Origin: CAZKBP01 sp964551015
Lineage (GTDB): Bacteria; Bacteroidota; Bacteroidia; Cytophagales; Microscillaceae
NCBI GenBank assembly: GCA_964551015.1
Contig: CAZKBP010000001.1
Location: 124,001 to 188,000 of the forward strand
Reading direction: 5' to 3'
Length of the DNA: 64,000 bases
Both the position numbers and the translations under genes were made by a program. This document shows positions 8,571 through 17,836 of the stretch, one piece after another. Position 1 is the first letter of the stretch, and the number at the start of each line of letters is the position of its first letter. The notes beneath the pieces are model-generated. The model saw only the letters and a list, made by a program, of their open reading frames with translations, searched no databases and had not been told where the DNA came from.

Positions 8571-9302
8571 TTAGATTTTCTCCATTTCCCGGACTAGATA
8601 GCTTTTGATCTTTTGAAAAAACTGCGCGTGGAGACTGTAGACAATGATCTCAAAACGGTACAGATCTCCATCTTCGTTGAGCACTTTGATGTGAGGTTTC
8701 TTGACGACCGAAGACCAGGGCGCATTGAGTAAGGTGATGCGCACCTGTTCTACCGTTTCGGATACGGGGAGTTTTTTGGGTAGCTTGACCTCAAAACGAT
8801 GACTTTTGATCAGTTCCTCTTGGTTGGGTTTGCTCCTGATATCCCCGAAAATAGACCCATAGGGAATGTTAATAATTTCTCCCTGATAGGATTCTAGCTC
8901 CAAGGAGAGATAACCCATCCTTTTTACCCTACCTTCTACATCCTTGACCCGCACGCGACTTTCTAGATTAAAAGCACCTTGAAATTTGAGTAACAAGCCT
9001 GCTACTAAATCTCGGATGGCAAACCATGAAAACCAAGCTAAGATGACCAATCCCACCGCAATGACCGTGAATACACTGATGGTTTGGTTCTGAAAAATCA
9101 GGCGAATGGCTAAGACCAAAAAACCAAACCAAATCACCCCCTCGAGGAGTGGTAAAAACTGCTGCAAACGCTTCTCGAGCTTTTTGGAGCTTAGATTAGA
9201 AACCAAGCGTCTGAAAGCTCCCAACAAAAAATACAATACGATTCCTGCCGCGATAAATATCAGCAAGTAAAGATAGGAGATACTAAAATTGAGTTTTTCC
9301 AT
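8571..9302 (-). CDS. MscS-family small-conductance mechanosensitive channel
   Basis: Tension-gated channel that releases solutes on osmotic downshock. Three hydrophobic segments occupy about residues 8-30, 48-68 and 75-110, followed by the MscS beta domain with the pattern V-E-G-R-V-x-x-M-G and the INIPYGSIFGD block, where most relatives have PN rather than PY. A small alpha/beta C-terminal domain ends the protein. The pore helix is less Gly/Ala regular than in E. coli MscS, so conductance could differ. It is 36 bases downstream of the giant cotransporter gene on the same strand, so both osmotic functions are likely co-expressed. Confidence 0.85.
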   Translation of the reverse strand: MEKLNFSISYLYLLIFIAAGIVLYFLLGAFRRLVSNLSSKKLEKRLQQFLPLLEGVIWFGFLVLAIRLIFQNQTISVFTVIAVGLVILAWFSWFAIRDLVAGLLLKFQGAFNLESRVRVKDVEGRVKRMGYLSLELESYQGEIINIPYGSIFGDIRSKPNQEELIKSHRFEVKLPKKLPVSETVEQVRITLLNAPWSSVVKKPHIKVLNEDGDLYRFEIIVYSLHAQFFQKIKSYLVREMEKI

Positions 9303-9338
9303 TAATTCTAGATTTAAGGCGTGGGTTTTTGATGCGAT

Positions 9339-12300
9339 TTACAATAAGCCCATCGCCAAGAGTTCGTTTACGAGGTGGGGTTCTATAAATGGATCAATCT
9401 GAAAAACACGGTTTTCCTTTTCGCGGATCAGCCCACTTCTTTTGAGTATTTTGAGTTGACGATCTACGGTAGCCTTTTCTTCTTGGGTAATTCTCGCCAA
9501 ACGCTCCAGGGTAAGATGCTTATGCAAAATAAGCTGTACCAATAGAATCATCCAAGCATCCGGTAGCTGTCTAAGACTTTTTAGGTTGGGTTTTCGGGGT
9601 TCTCGGATGAGCAGTACATCGTCTTCTATGGTCTCGATATTACTAATCCAACTTTGCAAAGCTACTCCGATGTTGCCTTGAGCATACTCGTAATATTTGC
9701 TGAGCAAGCGGGCGTATTTCCACTCGGTCATTTCACTTTCAGGTGTTTTTTTATATTCAAGCGTAATCGGGCTAGAGCGATGCCGGAATAAGATGGCCTC
9801 CTTCAGGCTCTCTACGTTCATAGCAGAGCACTCGATGATTCCCAAAAAGGCACTATCTATTTTTTGGATCATATTCATGAAACGAAAGCTATGAATATTG
9901 GTATTCAGGATAAAAAATACTTGTCCGCCGTACTCATCAATCAAGTGCAGAATTTCTTGGATTACCGCAAAACCCTTGGGGCTTCTTTCCCACCAGAGTT
10001 CTATATCGTCAAAAATCATGACAGAGTTGAGGGGTAATTCATCAAAAATATCTTCATAATCCCCCTCGACTTCGAGATGATCTTGAAGAATTTTCCGAAA
10101 ACGGCGGGGGCTAATACAACCTTCTTCGGGAGGGTGGATATGATAGATATACTGCGGGAAAAAATGTTTTTCGGCGATGTATTGAGCCATGAAGCTGCGC
10201 CCTGAGTTGTATTCTCCCGTGATCAATAATGCTCCGCCGAGGCGATCTTGGAAGCGCTCGATTGCCTTCTCGGCCTGCTGAAGCTCCTTTTCGCGCCCAA
10301 ACCAAAACTCGCTACCAAAATTTTGCTTGTAAAAAAACAGCTGTTGGTAGAAAAGAGGGAGTTTCTCCAAAACTTCTCTGGCCGGAGAGATTTTTTCCAC
10401 CAAGTTGAGTAAATCCTCCACTCGGCTTTCGTGTACTTGATGATTTTGCTGTAAATTCTTGGCCAAGGTTTTTCCCTCGCTCTGGCGGTACCAAAGTTTG
10501 ATAAACAAGTCGGCGGTATTTTCACGGGCTTGGCTACTGAGGCGTCCAAAGCGGGACAAGGCTTTTTCCCCGGGTTTGGAGCGGATATATTGTTCTAAAT
10601 TTTTGGCAGATTTGCTAATCGCGTAGGGGCTAAATTCTACCAAGGTTTCTTCCAAAGATTTACTCACCACGGACACCAGTTGCCTTTGGATGTCTAAGAT
10701 TTCTTTTTTCTCCTGCTGTACTTTCGAGATTTGTTCATCAATTTTTAACTGTAATTGCTGAATAAATACGGCCTGCTCCTCGGCTTCATCTAAGGATTTA
10801 TAACGACTCACCTGACTACTGAGCATTTGATTAACATCCTGTACCACGTTATTTACTTTCTGGAATTTACGGGGTAAGCCATTGGTATTCTGCAAAACAG
10901 GTTGTATAAAATGGCTTTGGATCAAGTAATCAAACAACCTCTCCAGAGAAACGGGGGCAGATTCTAGCTCCTCAAACTGATTAGATTCTAAGCTATTGAT
11001 CGATTCCTCACTAATCATCTCCACGTGATTGGGTAATGCTCGGATTAATTGCTTGATTTCAATGAGGTAGCGATCGGTCAGTTCTTTAAAAAGTTTTTCG
11101 TTTTCAGTAATATCCAAACGCCTAAATTCATAGGGCTTGGTTTGTAGGCTTTCTTCGGCGTTAAAATTACTGAGATAATCCTCCATTCGCACCAAAAGCC
11201 TCAATACCTGATCGTCGATGGCGTTATTGGCTTCCTCGAGCATTTGCTGCACGGCATTTTTGAAGCGCCTGATAAAGATGAGTGATTGTACCTCAATCAG
11301 TGCGACATTACTCACCAAGGATTGATTATGTAGCCAAGCTTCGGGAGCTTCTTCAATCGTCTGTTTCATTTGTTTGGCTTCTCCCAAACGACGGCGGTGC
11401 TGACGGAGATAGGATTTTACCTCAAATTCATTGAGGCTCTGGCTAATTTCCTGTAAGCTACGATGCGCTTCAAAAAGAAGCGTCCGGTTATAATTACTAT
11501 ACCAATATTCATTCGTACTGCGAGTCTCTCGAATGATTTGCTGATTCCTTTCTTTCTCTTTGGTGAGCTGTTCTAGAAATTGCTCAGGGTCGCTCAGTTC
11601 TTTTTCCAGCGATAAAAAACTGTTGTGAAAAGAATTAAGTAGTTTCTGTAAATTGGTGCTGTATTCAATATTTCCTCTTGAGAAGTTTTTACAAATCTCG
11701 AGCAGAGCCTGGTTGGTCATCGTGCCCAGGCTCGTATTCAGTAGTGCTTGGTACCGAAAAGGGTAAACCACATACTGATGGGAGGATTTGATACGAGAAC
11801 GCTTCCACCAACTGAATTTTTTTAAGTAAGCTTCGTGCTGTTCATCTTGTTGAAAAAAATCTAGGTCATAATAGATATTCAGCCGAGCAGGACGATTGCT
11901 GATAATCTTTTCTATTTGTTGATAAAGCCATTGGTTGCCCTCGCTAAAATACTCTTTCTCCTCAGGGAGCGTATTGTTTTTGAATTCAGTAACTAGCTCC
12001 TGAAATTCTCTCAAAAATTCTAAATGGACTTGTTTGATGAGGCTACGGTGCTGTTCTAATTCTTCGGGTTCAAAATGGGTGCTGATTTTCGCGTAGTACT
12101 TCAGCACGGCATCTCGGAGCGATTCTAAAACCTGTTGATGGTTGAGATAATTCTTTTCCAGAAATTTCTTATTATACTCGATAATAACTCTTTCTAGGTC
12201 TTGGTTGAGGTCGCTCACGTGCTCTGCTAGTGCAGAAGATTCTGGAAGAGTTACTTCGGGAATATGCAAATGCTCCAAAGATAAGCTGGGAGAAACCGTT

Positions 12301-14696
12301 TGTAAAGATTTGGGGGTTAGCTCCTGACTTTTCTGGTTAAAGTAGGAAGAAGATTTTAAAAGGAGAATCGACTTATCAATATCCGTGGTGATGGCCTTTC
12401 TTCTCTCCAAGAATGCTTCCTCGTAGCCAGGTTCTATGGCGGGTAATCCCAAGATCACGAGATCTGCTCTTGAAGATTCGGCACCAATCATCTCGTTGAG
12501 AGTTCGAGACTCCTCGTGGTAATTGAGCATCTTGATCTCTGCATCAATCCGCATCTCCTCCAAGGTCTGCGTGGCATAGCGATAGACTTTATTCCGACTC
12601 AGGGGGTCTTCATTGAGTACTAACCAACGAACCTGAGACTTCCGCCATTCTTCTGATTTTTGAATAAATTGAATTAATTTGAAGGTAAAATCAATGCTAT
12701 ATTCATCGGGTCGCCACCAAATATCAATGCGTTCTTTCTTGCCAAAGCCAAATTGCCGATGATAATTGAGCATTAAAACATTGTAATCCAGACGAATCAT
12801 CGTATACACCGAAGAGACATAGCGCAAAGGGTCTTTGGCTTCGCTTCCCCAACCCAGCAGAACCGTGTTGGGGTCTAAGCCCGAAAAGCCATAGGTGCGG
12901 GCAATGGTTTCCATACCCTCGTAAATATCCAAGCATTCTTGACGACGCGTGAAAAAACCGACTGCGTTTTCTTCGGTTTCAGGCACGAGTTGTTGAGGCT
13001 TAGAAAAAGAAACTGGACTAGCTTCTCGCTCTACTAATTGGAAATTGGACAAAAAGCCCAAACCACCCGTAATGGATTTTCCCAAATCAATCAAATGAGG
13101 ACGTGCCCGCGCTCCCCCACTGAACAAAATAATATTGGGGCGCCAGTTACGTGTCTGGGTATCATTTTTTACCACATAAAATAAGCCCCTGCGAATCACC
13201 GAAGTCCATACTCCCTCCCACACGTCTCCATCTTCGGAGCCAGAATAAATTTGTTTGCGTACCAAGTACAAGAAAATAACACCAATGATTAAAATCGCCA
13301 TGATCATGGCCGACAAGTTCAAGCCTGCCATCACGATGATGATAGAAATCGTACCTAAAATACTGACAAAGCGCGGAATGCGAAACTGAGGCCGGAAATC
13401 TGAACTGGCCCAGCTTTCCAAAAAACAGGAGAAATTGATAAATCCATAAGCGGCCAAGTAAAACATAGACACGACCTCGGCGATGGTATTCAACTCCCCA
13501 ATCAAAATCCCCACCTCGGCAATCAGAAAGGTGAGAATCAAGGCATTACGCGGTTCGTTATTTTTACCCACGCCTTTGCCGAAGACCTTCGGGGTAATTC
13601 TATCCACGGACATGGCCTGTAGAATACGAGGCGCACCCAAAATACCGCCCAAAGCCGAGGAAAGGGTGGCTCCCCAGATACCCATCAAAACTGCCTCTGG
13701 AGAGAGGGCAAGGTCTCTTAAGATATTGTTGTTGCTGCGAAGTAAAGTACTATCTACGCTAAATGCTAAGAAAATAGCCAAAGCAATATAAACCAACAAG
13801 CCCACCCCAATCGCCAACATCGTACCCAAGGGGATGGTCTTTTTGGGGTCTTTCAAATCTCCTGACATAGCGACCCCTGCCGTAAAACCCGTTACAGCGG
13901 GAAAAAAGATACCAAATATCTCCGAAAAAGAAGCCCCTCCCTCAGGAGGAGTCAATTGTAGCGTGGTGGGGGCAAACTCTTGAGTACCCAAAAAGATAGA
14001 AACCAGAGAAAGAGCAATCGCGGCAAGGATGAAAAATTGGGTCTTGATGGCGAAAGAAGTACTAATAAAAGCAATCGTGGCCACCGAAAGCGCAGTAATT
14101 GTCCCCGTGAGACGCAAATCATTGACCGTAACCGCACGGCTACTCTCTAGGACTGCGTTGATGACCGCCTCTTTGTAATAATCTTCTCCACCTGCTTGTA
14201 AGACCGTTTGTAACTTGGCTAGAAACTGGCCTTTAGTCATGACCGGCATGCCCATCATCTGGCTCAGGCGCCGAATGATTTCCTCATTGTATTGGCTCAT
14301 GGCCTCGAGCGTTTGCTCATTAATACGAAAGCCTGAGGCCAAACCCCAGAAATCCAAAAAACTCTCGGCAAAACCAATCACGTAGAGCGCGATACTGAGG
14401 GCCGTACCTACAAAAAGCGTAATCCCGATGGCACCCCCGATGGGTAGCCCCAGACTTCGGGATAAAATATAATAAAGCCCTCCTGCCTTGACTTTGCGAT
14501 CCGTGGAGACAGAAGAGACGCTAAGCCCCGTGGAGACGGAAATGACGTGCGCCACTAAGATAATTGCAATCGCTACATAAAGACCACCTTCTCCTACCAC
14601 CCAACCGAGGCGTAAGTACATGATTACCCCCAGAATCGTAAGAATGGAAGGAGTAAATACTCCGGCAAAGAAGCCGAATTTCTTAGCTTTAGCCAT
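9339..14696 (-). CDS. Giant cation-chloride-cotransporter-like protein with coiled-coil and C-terminal ATPase-like/winged-helix region
   Basis: Residues about 10-485 form a 12-helix APC-superfamily permease resembling the SLC12 (Na-K-Cl/K-Cl) family: it opens with FGFFAGVFTPSILTILGVIM, and the SLC12-type statement AVTGFTAGVAMSGDLKDP is present near 270-290. Residues about 500-770 match the cytosolic tail of these carriers (RNWRPNIILFSGG; LLGWGS; RADLVILGLP). Residues about 800-1450 are long, charged and coiled-coil-like. Near 1494 comes a P-loop-like GEYNSGRS, with arginine (codon CGC) in place of the usual lysine, then a Walker B-like MIFDDIELWW (about 1560). The last ~60 residues look like a winged helix (ITQEEKATVDRQLKILKRSG). 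At 1785 residues it is about three times the length of bacterial SLC12-like carriers. The frame is open throughout, so the fusion is real in this sequence. mscS follows by 36 bases. The transport and P-loop assignments are strong; the role of the extra half is unknown. Confidence 0.8.
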   Translation of the reverse strand: MAKAKKFGFFAGVFTPSILTILGVIMYLRLGWVVGEGGLYVAIAIILVAHVISVSTGLSVSSVSTDRKVKAGGLYYILSRSLGLPIGGAIGITLFVGTALSIALYVIGFAESFLDFWGLASGFRINEQTLEAMSQYNEEIIRRLSQMMGMPVMTKGQFLAKLQTVLQAGGEDYYKEAVINAVLESSRAVTVNDLRLTGTITALSVATIAFISTSFAIKTQFFILAAIALSLVSIFLGTQEFAPTTLQLTPPEGGASFSEIFGIFFPAVTGFTAGVAMSGDLKDPKKTIPLGTMLAIGVGLLVYIALAIFLAFSVDSTLLRSNNNILRDLALSPEAVLMGIWGATLSSALGGILGAPRILQAMSVDRITPKVFGKGVGKNNEPRNALILTFLIAEVGILIGELNTIAEVVSMFYLAAYGFINFSCFLESWASSDFRPQFRIPRFVSILGTISIIIVMAGLNLSAMIMAILIIGVIFLYLVRKQIYSGSEDGDVWEGVWTSVIRRGLFYVVKNDTQTRNWRPNIILFSGGARARPHLIDLGKSITGGLGFLSNFQLVEREASPVSFSKPQQLVPETEENAVGFFTRRQECLDIYEGMETIARTYGFSGLDPNTVLLGWGSEAKDPLRYVSSVYTMIRLDYNVLMLNYHRQFGFGKKERIDIWWRPDEYSIDFTFKLIQFIQKSEEWRKSQVRWLVLNEDPLSRNKVYRYATQTLEEMRIDAEIKMLNYHEESRTLNEMIGAESSRADLVILGLPAIEPGYEEAFLERRKAITTDIDKSILLLKSSSYFNQKSQELTPKSLQTVSPSLSLEHLHIPEVTLPESSALAEHVSDLNQDLERVIIEYNKKFLEKNYLNHQQVLESLRDAVLKYYAKISTHFEPEELEQHRSLIKQVHLEFLREFQELVTEFKNNTLPEEKEYFSEGNQWLYQQIEKIISNRPARLNIYYDLDFFQQDEQHEAYLKKFSWWKRSRIKSSHQYVVYPFRYQALLNTSLGTMTNQALLEICKNFSRGNIEYSTNLQKLLNSFHNSFLSLEKELSDPEQFLEQLTKEKERNQQIIRETRSTNEYWYSNYNRTLLFEAHRSLQEISQSLNEFEVKSYLRQHRRRLGEAKQMKQTIEEAPEAWLHNQSLVSNVALIEVQSLIFIRRFKNAVQQMLEEANNAIDDQVLRLLVRMEDYLSNFNAEESLQTKPYEFRRLDITENEKLFKELTDRYLIEIKQLIRALPNHVEMISEESINSLESNQFEELESAPVSLERLFDYLIQSHFIQPVLQNTNGLPRKFQKVNNVVQDVNQMLSSQVSRYKSLDEAEEQAVFIQQLQLKIDEQISKVQQEKKEILDIQRQLVSVVSKSLEETLVEFSPYAISKSAKNLEQYIRSKPGEKALSRFGRLSSQARENTADLFIKLWYRQSEGKTLAKNLQQNHQVHESRVEDLLNLVEKISPAREVLEKLPLFYQQLFFYKQNFGSEFWFGREKELQQAEKAIERFQDRLGGALLITGEYNSGRSFMAQYIAEKHFFPQYIYHIHPPEEGCISPRRFRKILQDHLEVEGDYEDIFDELPLNSVMIFDDIELWWERSPKGFAVIQEILHLIDEYGGQVFFILNTNIHSFRFMNMIQKIDSAFLGIIECSAMNVESLKEAILFRHRSSPITLEYKKTPESEMTEWKYARLLSKYYEYAQGNIGVALQSWISNIETIEDDVLLIREPRKPNLKSLRQLPDAWMILLVQLILHKHLTLERLARITQEEKATVDRQLKILKRSGLIREKENRVFQIDPFIEPHLVNELLAMGLL

Positions 14697-14995
14697 AAAA
14701 ACTAGTTATTAATTAAAATTTTGTTTTCTGTATGCTAAATATTTTCCTATATAAAAAGAAGTAACTAATGAATTTCTAAAGCCCTCTCCAAGATTTTTTA
14801 TCCTTTTTTTACCCAAAATCAGCAAGCCTGAGGAGAGTGATTATCTTCAAATCTTTACTATAAATACAATCCAATTCATTTTATCACTCGTGTAAGTTTC
14901 AGATTTTACAAAATAGGTTCTGTGCGAATAAATGCCCTGATAATTGCCTATTTCTCAATGTTTTTTAAACACAAATCTTTAGATTTTGACTATTC
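14697..14995. other. Divergent spacer between the giant transporter and the SiaB-like gene
   Basis: About 300 AT-rich bases between two divergent starts, presumably holding both promoters. I find no exact TAnnTTTG box in either direction (TAGATTTT at 14980 is close but one base off), no RNA gene and no credible small ORF. Confidence 0.4.
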
Positions 14996-15766
14996 ATGAA
15001 TAAGACAGAGTCCATCCGGGAGTTTCTTACAGAAATCATTCATAAACAAATTCAATTGATTGAACTTACGAGTGAAGTTCAAAAACATGCCCTCGAACAT
15101 GTTGCCAATCTGCTAGCGGAGCCTCCTGAATCGGGAGAAACTCTCCCAGATAAAGAACCTTGCGAAGAAAAAGAATTTAGTCTTTATGATTATTACTCTC
15201 TCACGAAAAGAGATGATGTGATGATTTCGTACAAGGGACCGGTTACAGATGTCATATTGGCTGAGATTAGTCGTGATATTCGTAACAAATTTGCTGAGAC
15301 TCCTAAGGTAAGCAAAAAACTGTTTTCTATCTTTATAGAACTTGCTCAAAATATTCTTTACTATTCTTCCGAGAAGATTCAATTCAGTGACCGCAATGAT
15401 AGCGTAGGTACGATCCTCATTACGCGTCGCCCCGAACACCTTACTTTCTCCTGTGGCAATTTAGTAGAGAACAAATATATTGATGATTTAGTAGAAGGTT
15501 GTAATAAAATTAATTCCCTGAACCGAAATGAGCTTCGAGAATACAAAAGAGCCACCCGTAGCTCTCCCAAGAAAGAGCGTAGCAAAGGAGCTGGTATCGG
15601 GCTCATTCAGGTGGCCTTGACCTCGGGAAGCCCACTGGAGGTAGAATCACGCCCAATTGATGAGATTTATTCTTTCTTTTCTTTGTCGGTCAAGATTCGT
15701 CCTTTTCCCTCTACACCCAAACCCCATAAGAACGGTCAAGCCAACAAAAAAGAGAAGCAAAAGTAG
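14996..15766 (+). CDS. SiaB-family GHKL-type protein kinase (copy 1)
   Basis: Resembles the SiaB/DUF6272 family: small proteins with a histidine-kinase-like ATPase fold. In Pseudomonas SiaB is a threonine kinase that phosphorylates SiaC to tune a diguanylate cyclase. Seen here: the N-box-like ELAQNILYYS (about residue 114, E and N spaced as in GHKL ATPases) and the G-box SKGAGIGL (about 196). The first ~65 residues are an extra N-terminal segment that copy 2 (42846-43445) lacks, and the last ~20 are Lys/Pro-rich. The two copies align over the rest, with long identical stretches. No SiaA-like phosphatase, SiaC or diguanylate cyclase is nearby. Confidence 0.75.
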   Translation: MNKTESIREFLTEIIHKQIQLIELTSEVQKHALEHVANLLAEPPESGETLPDKEPCEEKEFSLYDYYSLTKRDDVMISYKGPVTDVILAEISRDIRNKFAETPKVSKKLFSIFIELAQNILYYSSEKIQFSDRNDSVGTILITRRPEHLTFSCGNLVENKYIDDLVEGCNKINSLNRNELREYKRATRSSPKKERSKGAGIGLIQVALTSGSPLEVESRPIDEIYSFFSLSVKIRPFPSTPKPHKNGQANKKEKQK

Positions 15767-15813
15767 GGGAGAAGCCAACGTGATTTCGTGTGGAGATTTT
15801 TTGGGTAATTTGT

Positions 15814-16848
15814 CTAAAAATTTTTAGCGTTGCGTTTATTACGCAAATATTGCCACCAAGTAAAACCTCCCACGAGCAGGACTAAGGCTGGAAAGCCAAA
15901 AGCCAGCATATTGATGAAAAGTGTGAAACCACCATCTGCCCGCCAATCCTTGATCTCAAAATCATTTGCCTGAAAAGGCTCGAAGTCTGCTGGCGAAGAC
16001 TCCGTCTGCATCTGGTCTATGTCTTGATAATACGATTTTGCCTCTTTGCGATGTATTTCAAAATCGAACTCCTCACTTCCCTGACCATATCGTATAATTA
16101 GGTTGTGGGTAGAATCTGGCTCAAGATTTTGAAAAAGATAGCGAAGTTGTTTTTGTTGAACATTCACCTCGAATTCATCTTGGGGTAGTACACCCAAAAT
16201 ATCCCCCAAACGAAGTGAATCCTTGACCTCGATGAGGATTTCTCCCCGCTTGATTTCTTTGGCCCAAGCACTTCCCGAAGCCAACACGAAAGCAAATCCA
16301 TTCTGATAATCACGGGCATAACCTTGGATGAGCTTTCCATAATTGGTATTACTCATAAAATATACCTCTATTTGGCTCGTATCACGGGGAGCAATTGCGA
16401 TCGGCCATTGATACCAATCTTTGTATTCTAATAAACTGGTAGAGGAAGCCTGATCCTGATTACGGTTGTAATTTGCTTCTACCTGCTTGACTGCTACTGA
16501 ATCTCCATTGATCTTGACCTGCAAAGCTGTGATCGGGTCGTAATGAACCACAAAAAGCTTTTCGTGCTGAAAACCTCCTTGTGCCGGATAGCCTATGTCA
16601 AACTGCAATGACTCCTCAGTCAAATTGATCAACTCGTAGCTGGCTTTTACCACGGTAAAACCAGGATACAATTGGATGAGAATACGCTCTTGATTTAGTT
16701 GTATTTGGCTCAAGTAATCCTGTTTTCCATCCGAAGAGGGCACAATAGTGCCAAAGCCACCTACATTCCAGAAAGCAGGTAACTCCTCTTGGGAAAAAAC
16801 AAGGGAAGAATAAAACAAACAGAAAATGAAGCTGATTTTTTTATACAT
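15814..16848 (-). CDS. Secreted, membrane-anchored beta-rich protein of unknown function
   Basis: Not a family I can name with certainty. An N-terminal signal peptide is clear if translation starts at the internal ATG at 16848 (MYKKISFIFCLFYSSLVFSQ); the longer frame to 16905 would run into the upstream permease gene and prefix a non-signal-like stretch. The middle is beta-strand-like, without cysteines. A single C-terminal transmembrane helix (about residues 315-337) is followed by a basic tail (YLRNKRNAKNF), which gives a bulk outside and short inside. It follows the MlaE permease gene by 17 bases on the same strand, so the two are probably co-transcribed. Confidence 0.7.
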   Translation of the reverse strand: MYKKISFIFCLFYSSLVFSQEELPAFWNVGGFGTIVPSSDGKQDYLSQIQLNQERILIQLYPGFTVVKASYELINLTEESLQFDIGYPAQGGFQHEKLFVVHYDPITALQVKINGDSVAVKQVEANYNRNQDQASSTSLLEYKDWYQWPIAIAPRDTSQIEVYFMSNTNYGKLIQGYARDYQNGFAFVLASGSAWAKEIKRGEILIEVKDSLRLGDILGVLPQDEFEVNVQQKQLRYLFQNLEPDSTHNLIIRYGQGSEEFDFEIHRKEAKSYYQDIDQMQTESSPADFEPFQANDFEIKDWRADGGFTLFINMLAFGFPALVLLVGGFTWWQYLRNKRNAKNF

Positions 16849-16865
16849 AAAATCCTCTCTTGTGC

Positions 16866-17600
16866 TTAACTCAGTAAAAGCTGGGCTAAAACAAAATCTG
16901 CACAAAGCACAGCAATCGTAGAATTAGTAACCGCCTGCGTGCTAGACTGGCCCACCTCGAGGGCACCTCCACGTGTATAAAAGCCTTTGTAAGCAGAAAT
17001 CACGGCGATCAAGAAAGCAAATACAAAAGATTTAATCAAAGCAAAGGTCACGCTGAAAGGATTAAAATCTGAACGAATGCCCTTGACGTACTCAGGCTCT
17101 GTCAAAATACCCGTGATGGTTCCTGCAATAAAGCCCCCCAGAATAGAAAGAAATCCCGCCAATACGACCAGCATGGGAATCGTAATGAGTGCCGCAATGA
17201 TTTTGGGAAGGACTAGGTAAGAAACCGAATTGATGCCCATTACTTCCAGCGCGTCAATCTGCTCCGTGATGCGCATCGTTCCTAAACCTCCTGCGATGTT
17301 AGAGCCTACTTTGCCCGCCAGTACGATACAAGTAACCGTGGGTGCTAACTCCAAAACGGTCATATCTCGGACGACCTGACCAATGATGTAATTTGGAATC
17401 AAAGGACTGATCAAATTGTAGGCGGTTTGTACTGCGCTCACCGCTCCGATGAAGGTCGCTACAATCACCACGATGAAAATAGAACTCGTACCAATCCGTA
17501 CGCATTCGTCAATAATCAATTTGATATAAACCGCAAAGCGTTCACGATTAACGAACAGATTGTACATAAATATCATAAAACGCCCTAAGTTGCTTAGCAT
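16866..17600 (-). CDS. mlaE: MlaE/YrbE-family ABC transporter permease
   Basis: Inner-membrane permease of the Mla-type lipid transport system, which moves phospholipids between inner and outer membranes. Diagnostic block: RITEQIDALEVMGINS (about residue 115), preceded by GKVGSNIAGGLGTM. Five to six hydrophobic segments span the protein. The start chosen is the ATG at 17600 (MLSNLGRF), matching the usual MlaE opening; the frame extends to 17624. Normally mlaF (ATPase) and mlaD follow, but here the neighbour is an unrelated membrane-anchored protein, so the ATPase must be encoded elsewhere. Confidence 0.88.
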   Translation of the reverse strand: MLSNLGRFMIFMYNLFVNRERFAVYIKLIIDECVRIGTSSIFIVVIVATFIGAVSAVQTAYNLISPLIPNYIIGQVVRDMTVLELAPTVTCIVLAGKVGSNIAGGLGTMRITEQIDALEVMGINSVSYLVLPKIIAALITIPMLVVLAGFLSILGGFIAGTITGILTEPEYVKGIRSDFNPFSVTFALIKSFVFAFLIAVISAYKGFYTRGGALEVGQSSTQAVTNSTIAVLCADFVLAQLLLS

Positions 17601-17836
17601 AATACCTGATTTAGGGTGGAACAATCTCTGATAAGGAAGGAGTTAATAGTTGAAGCGTAAAATACTCATTTTGCTGTACCTTCCTTCTGGGTTCTTTATA
17701 AACCACTTTTTCAGGGACTAAATTACTACATTCCTCAGAATAGGAAGAGATAAAACACTAAAATGTTTGCTCGTTTTTGGCATTTGCCAGAGCGAATCTC
17801 TATCTTTCCTCCTTTCACTCATAAAGATCATCTATC

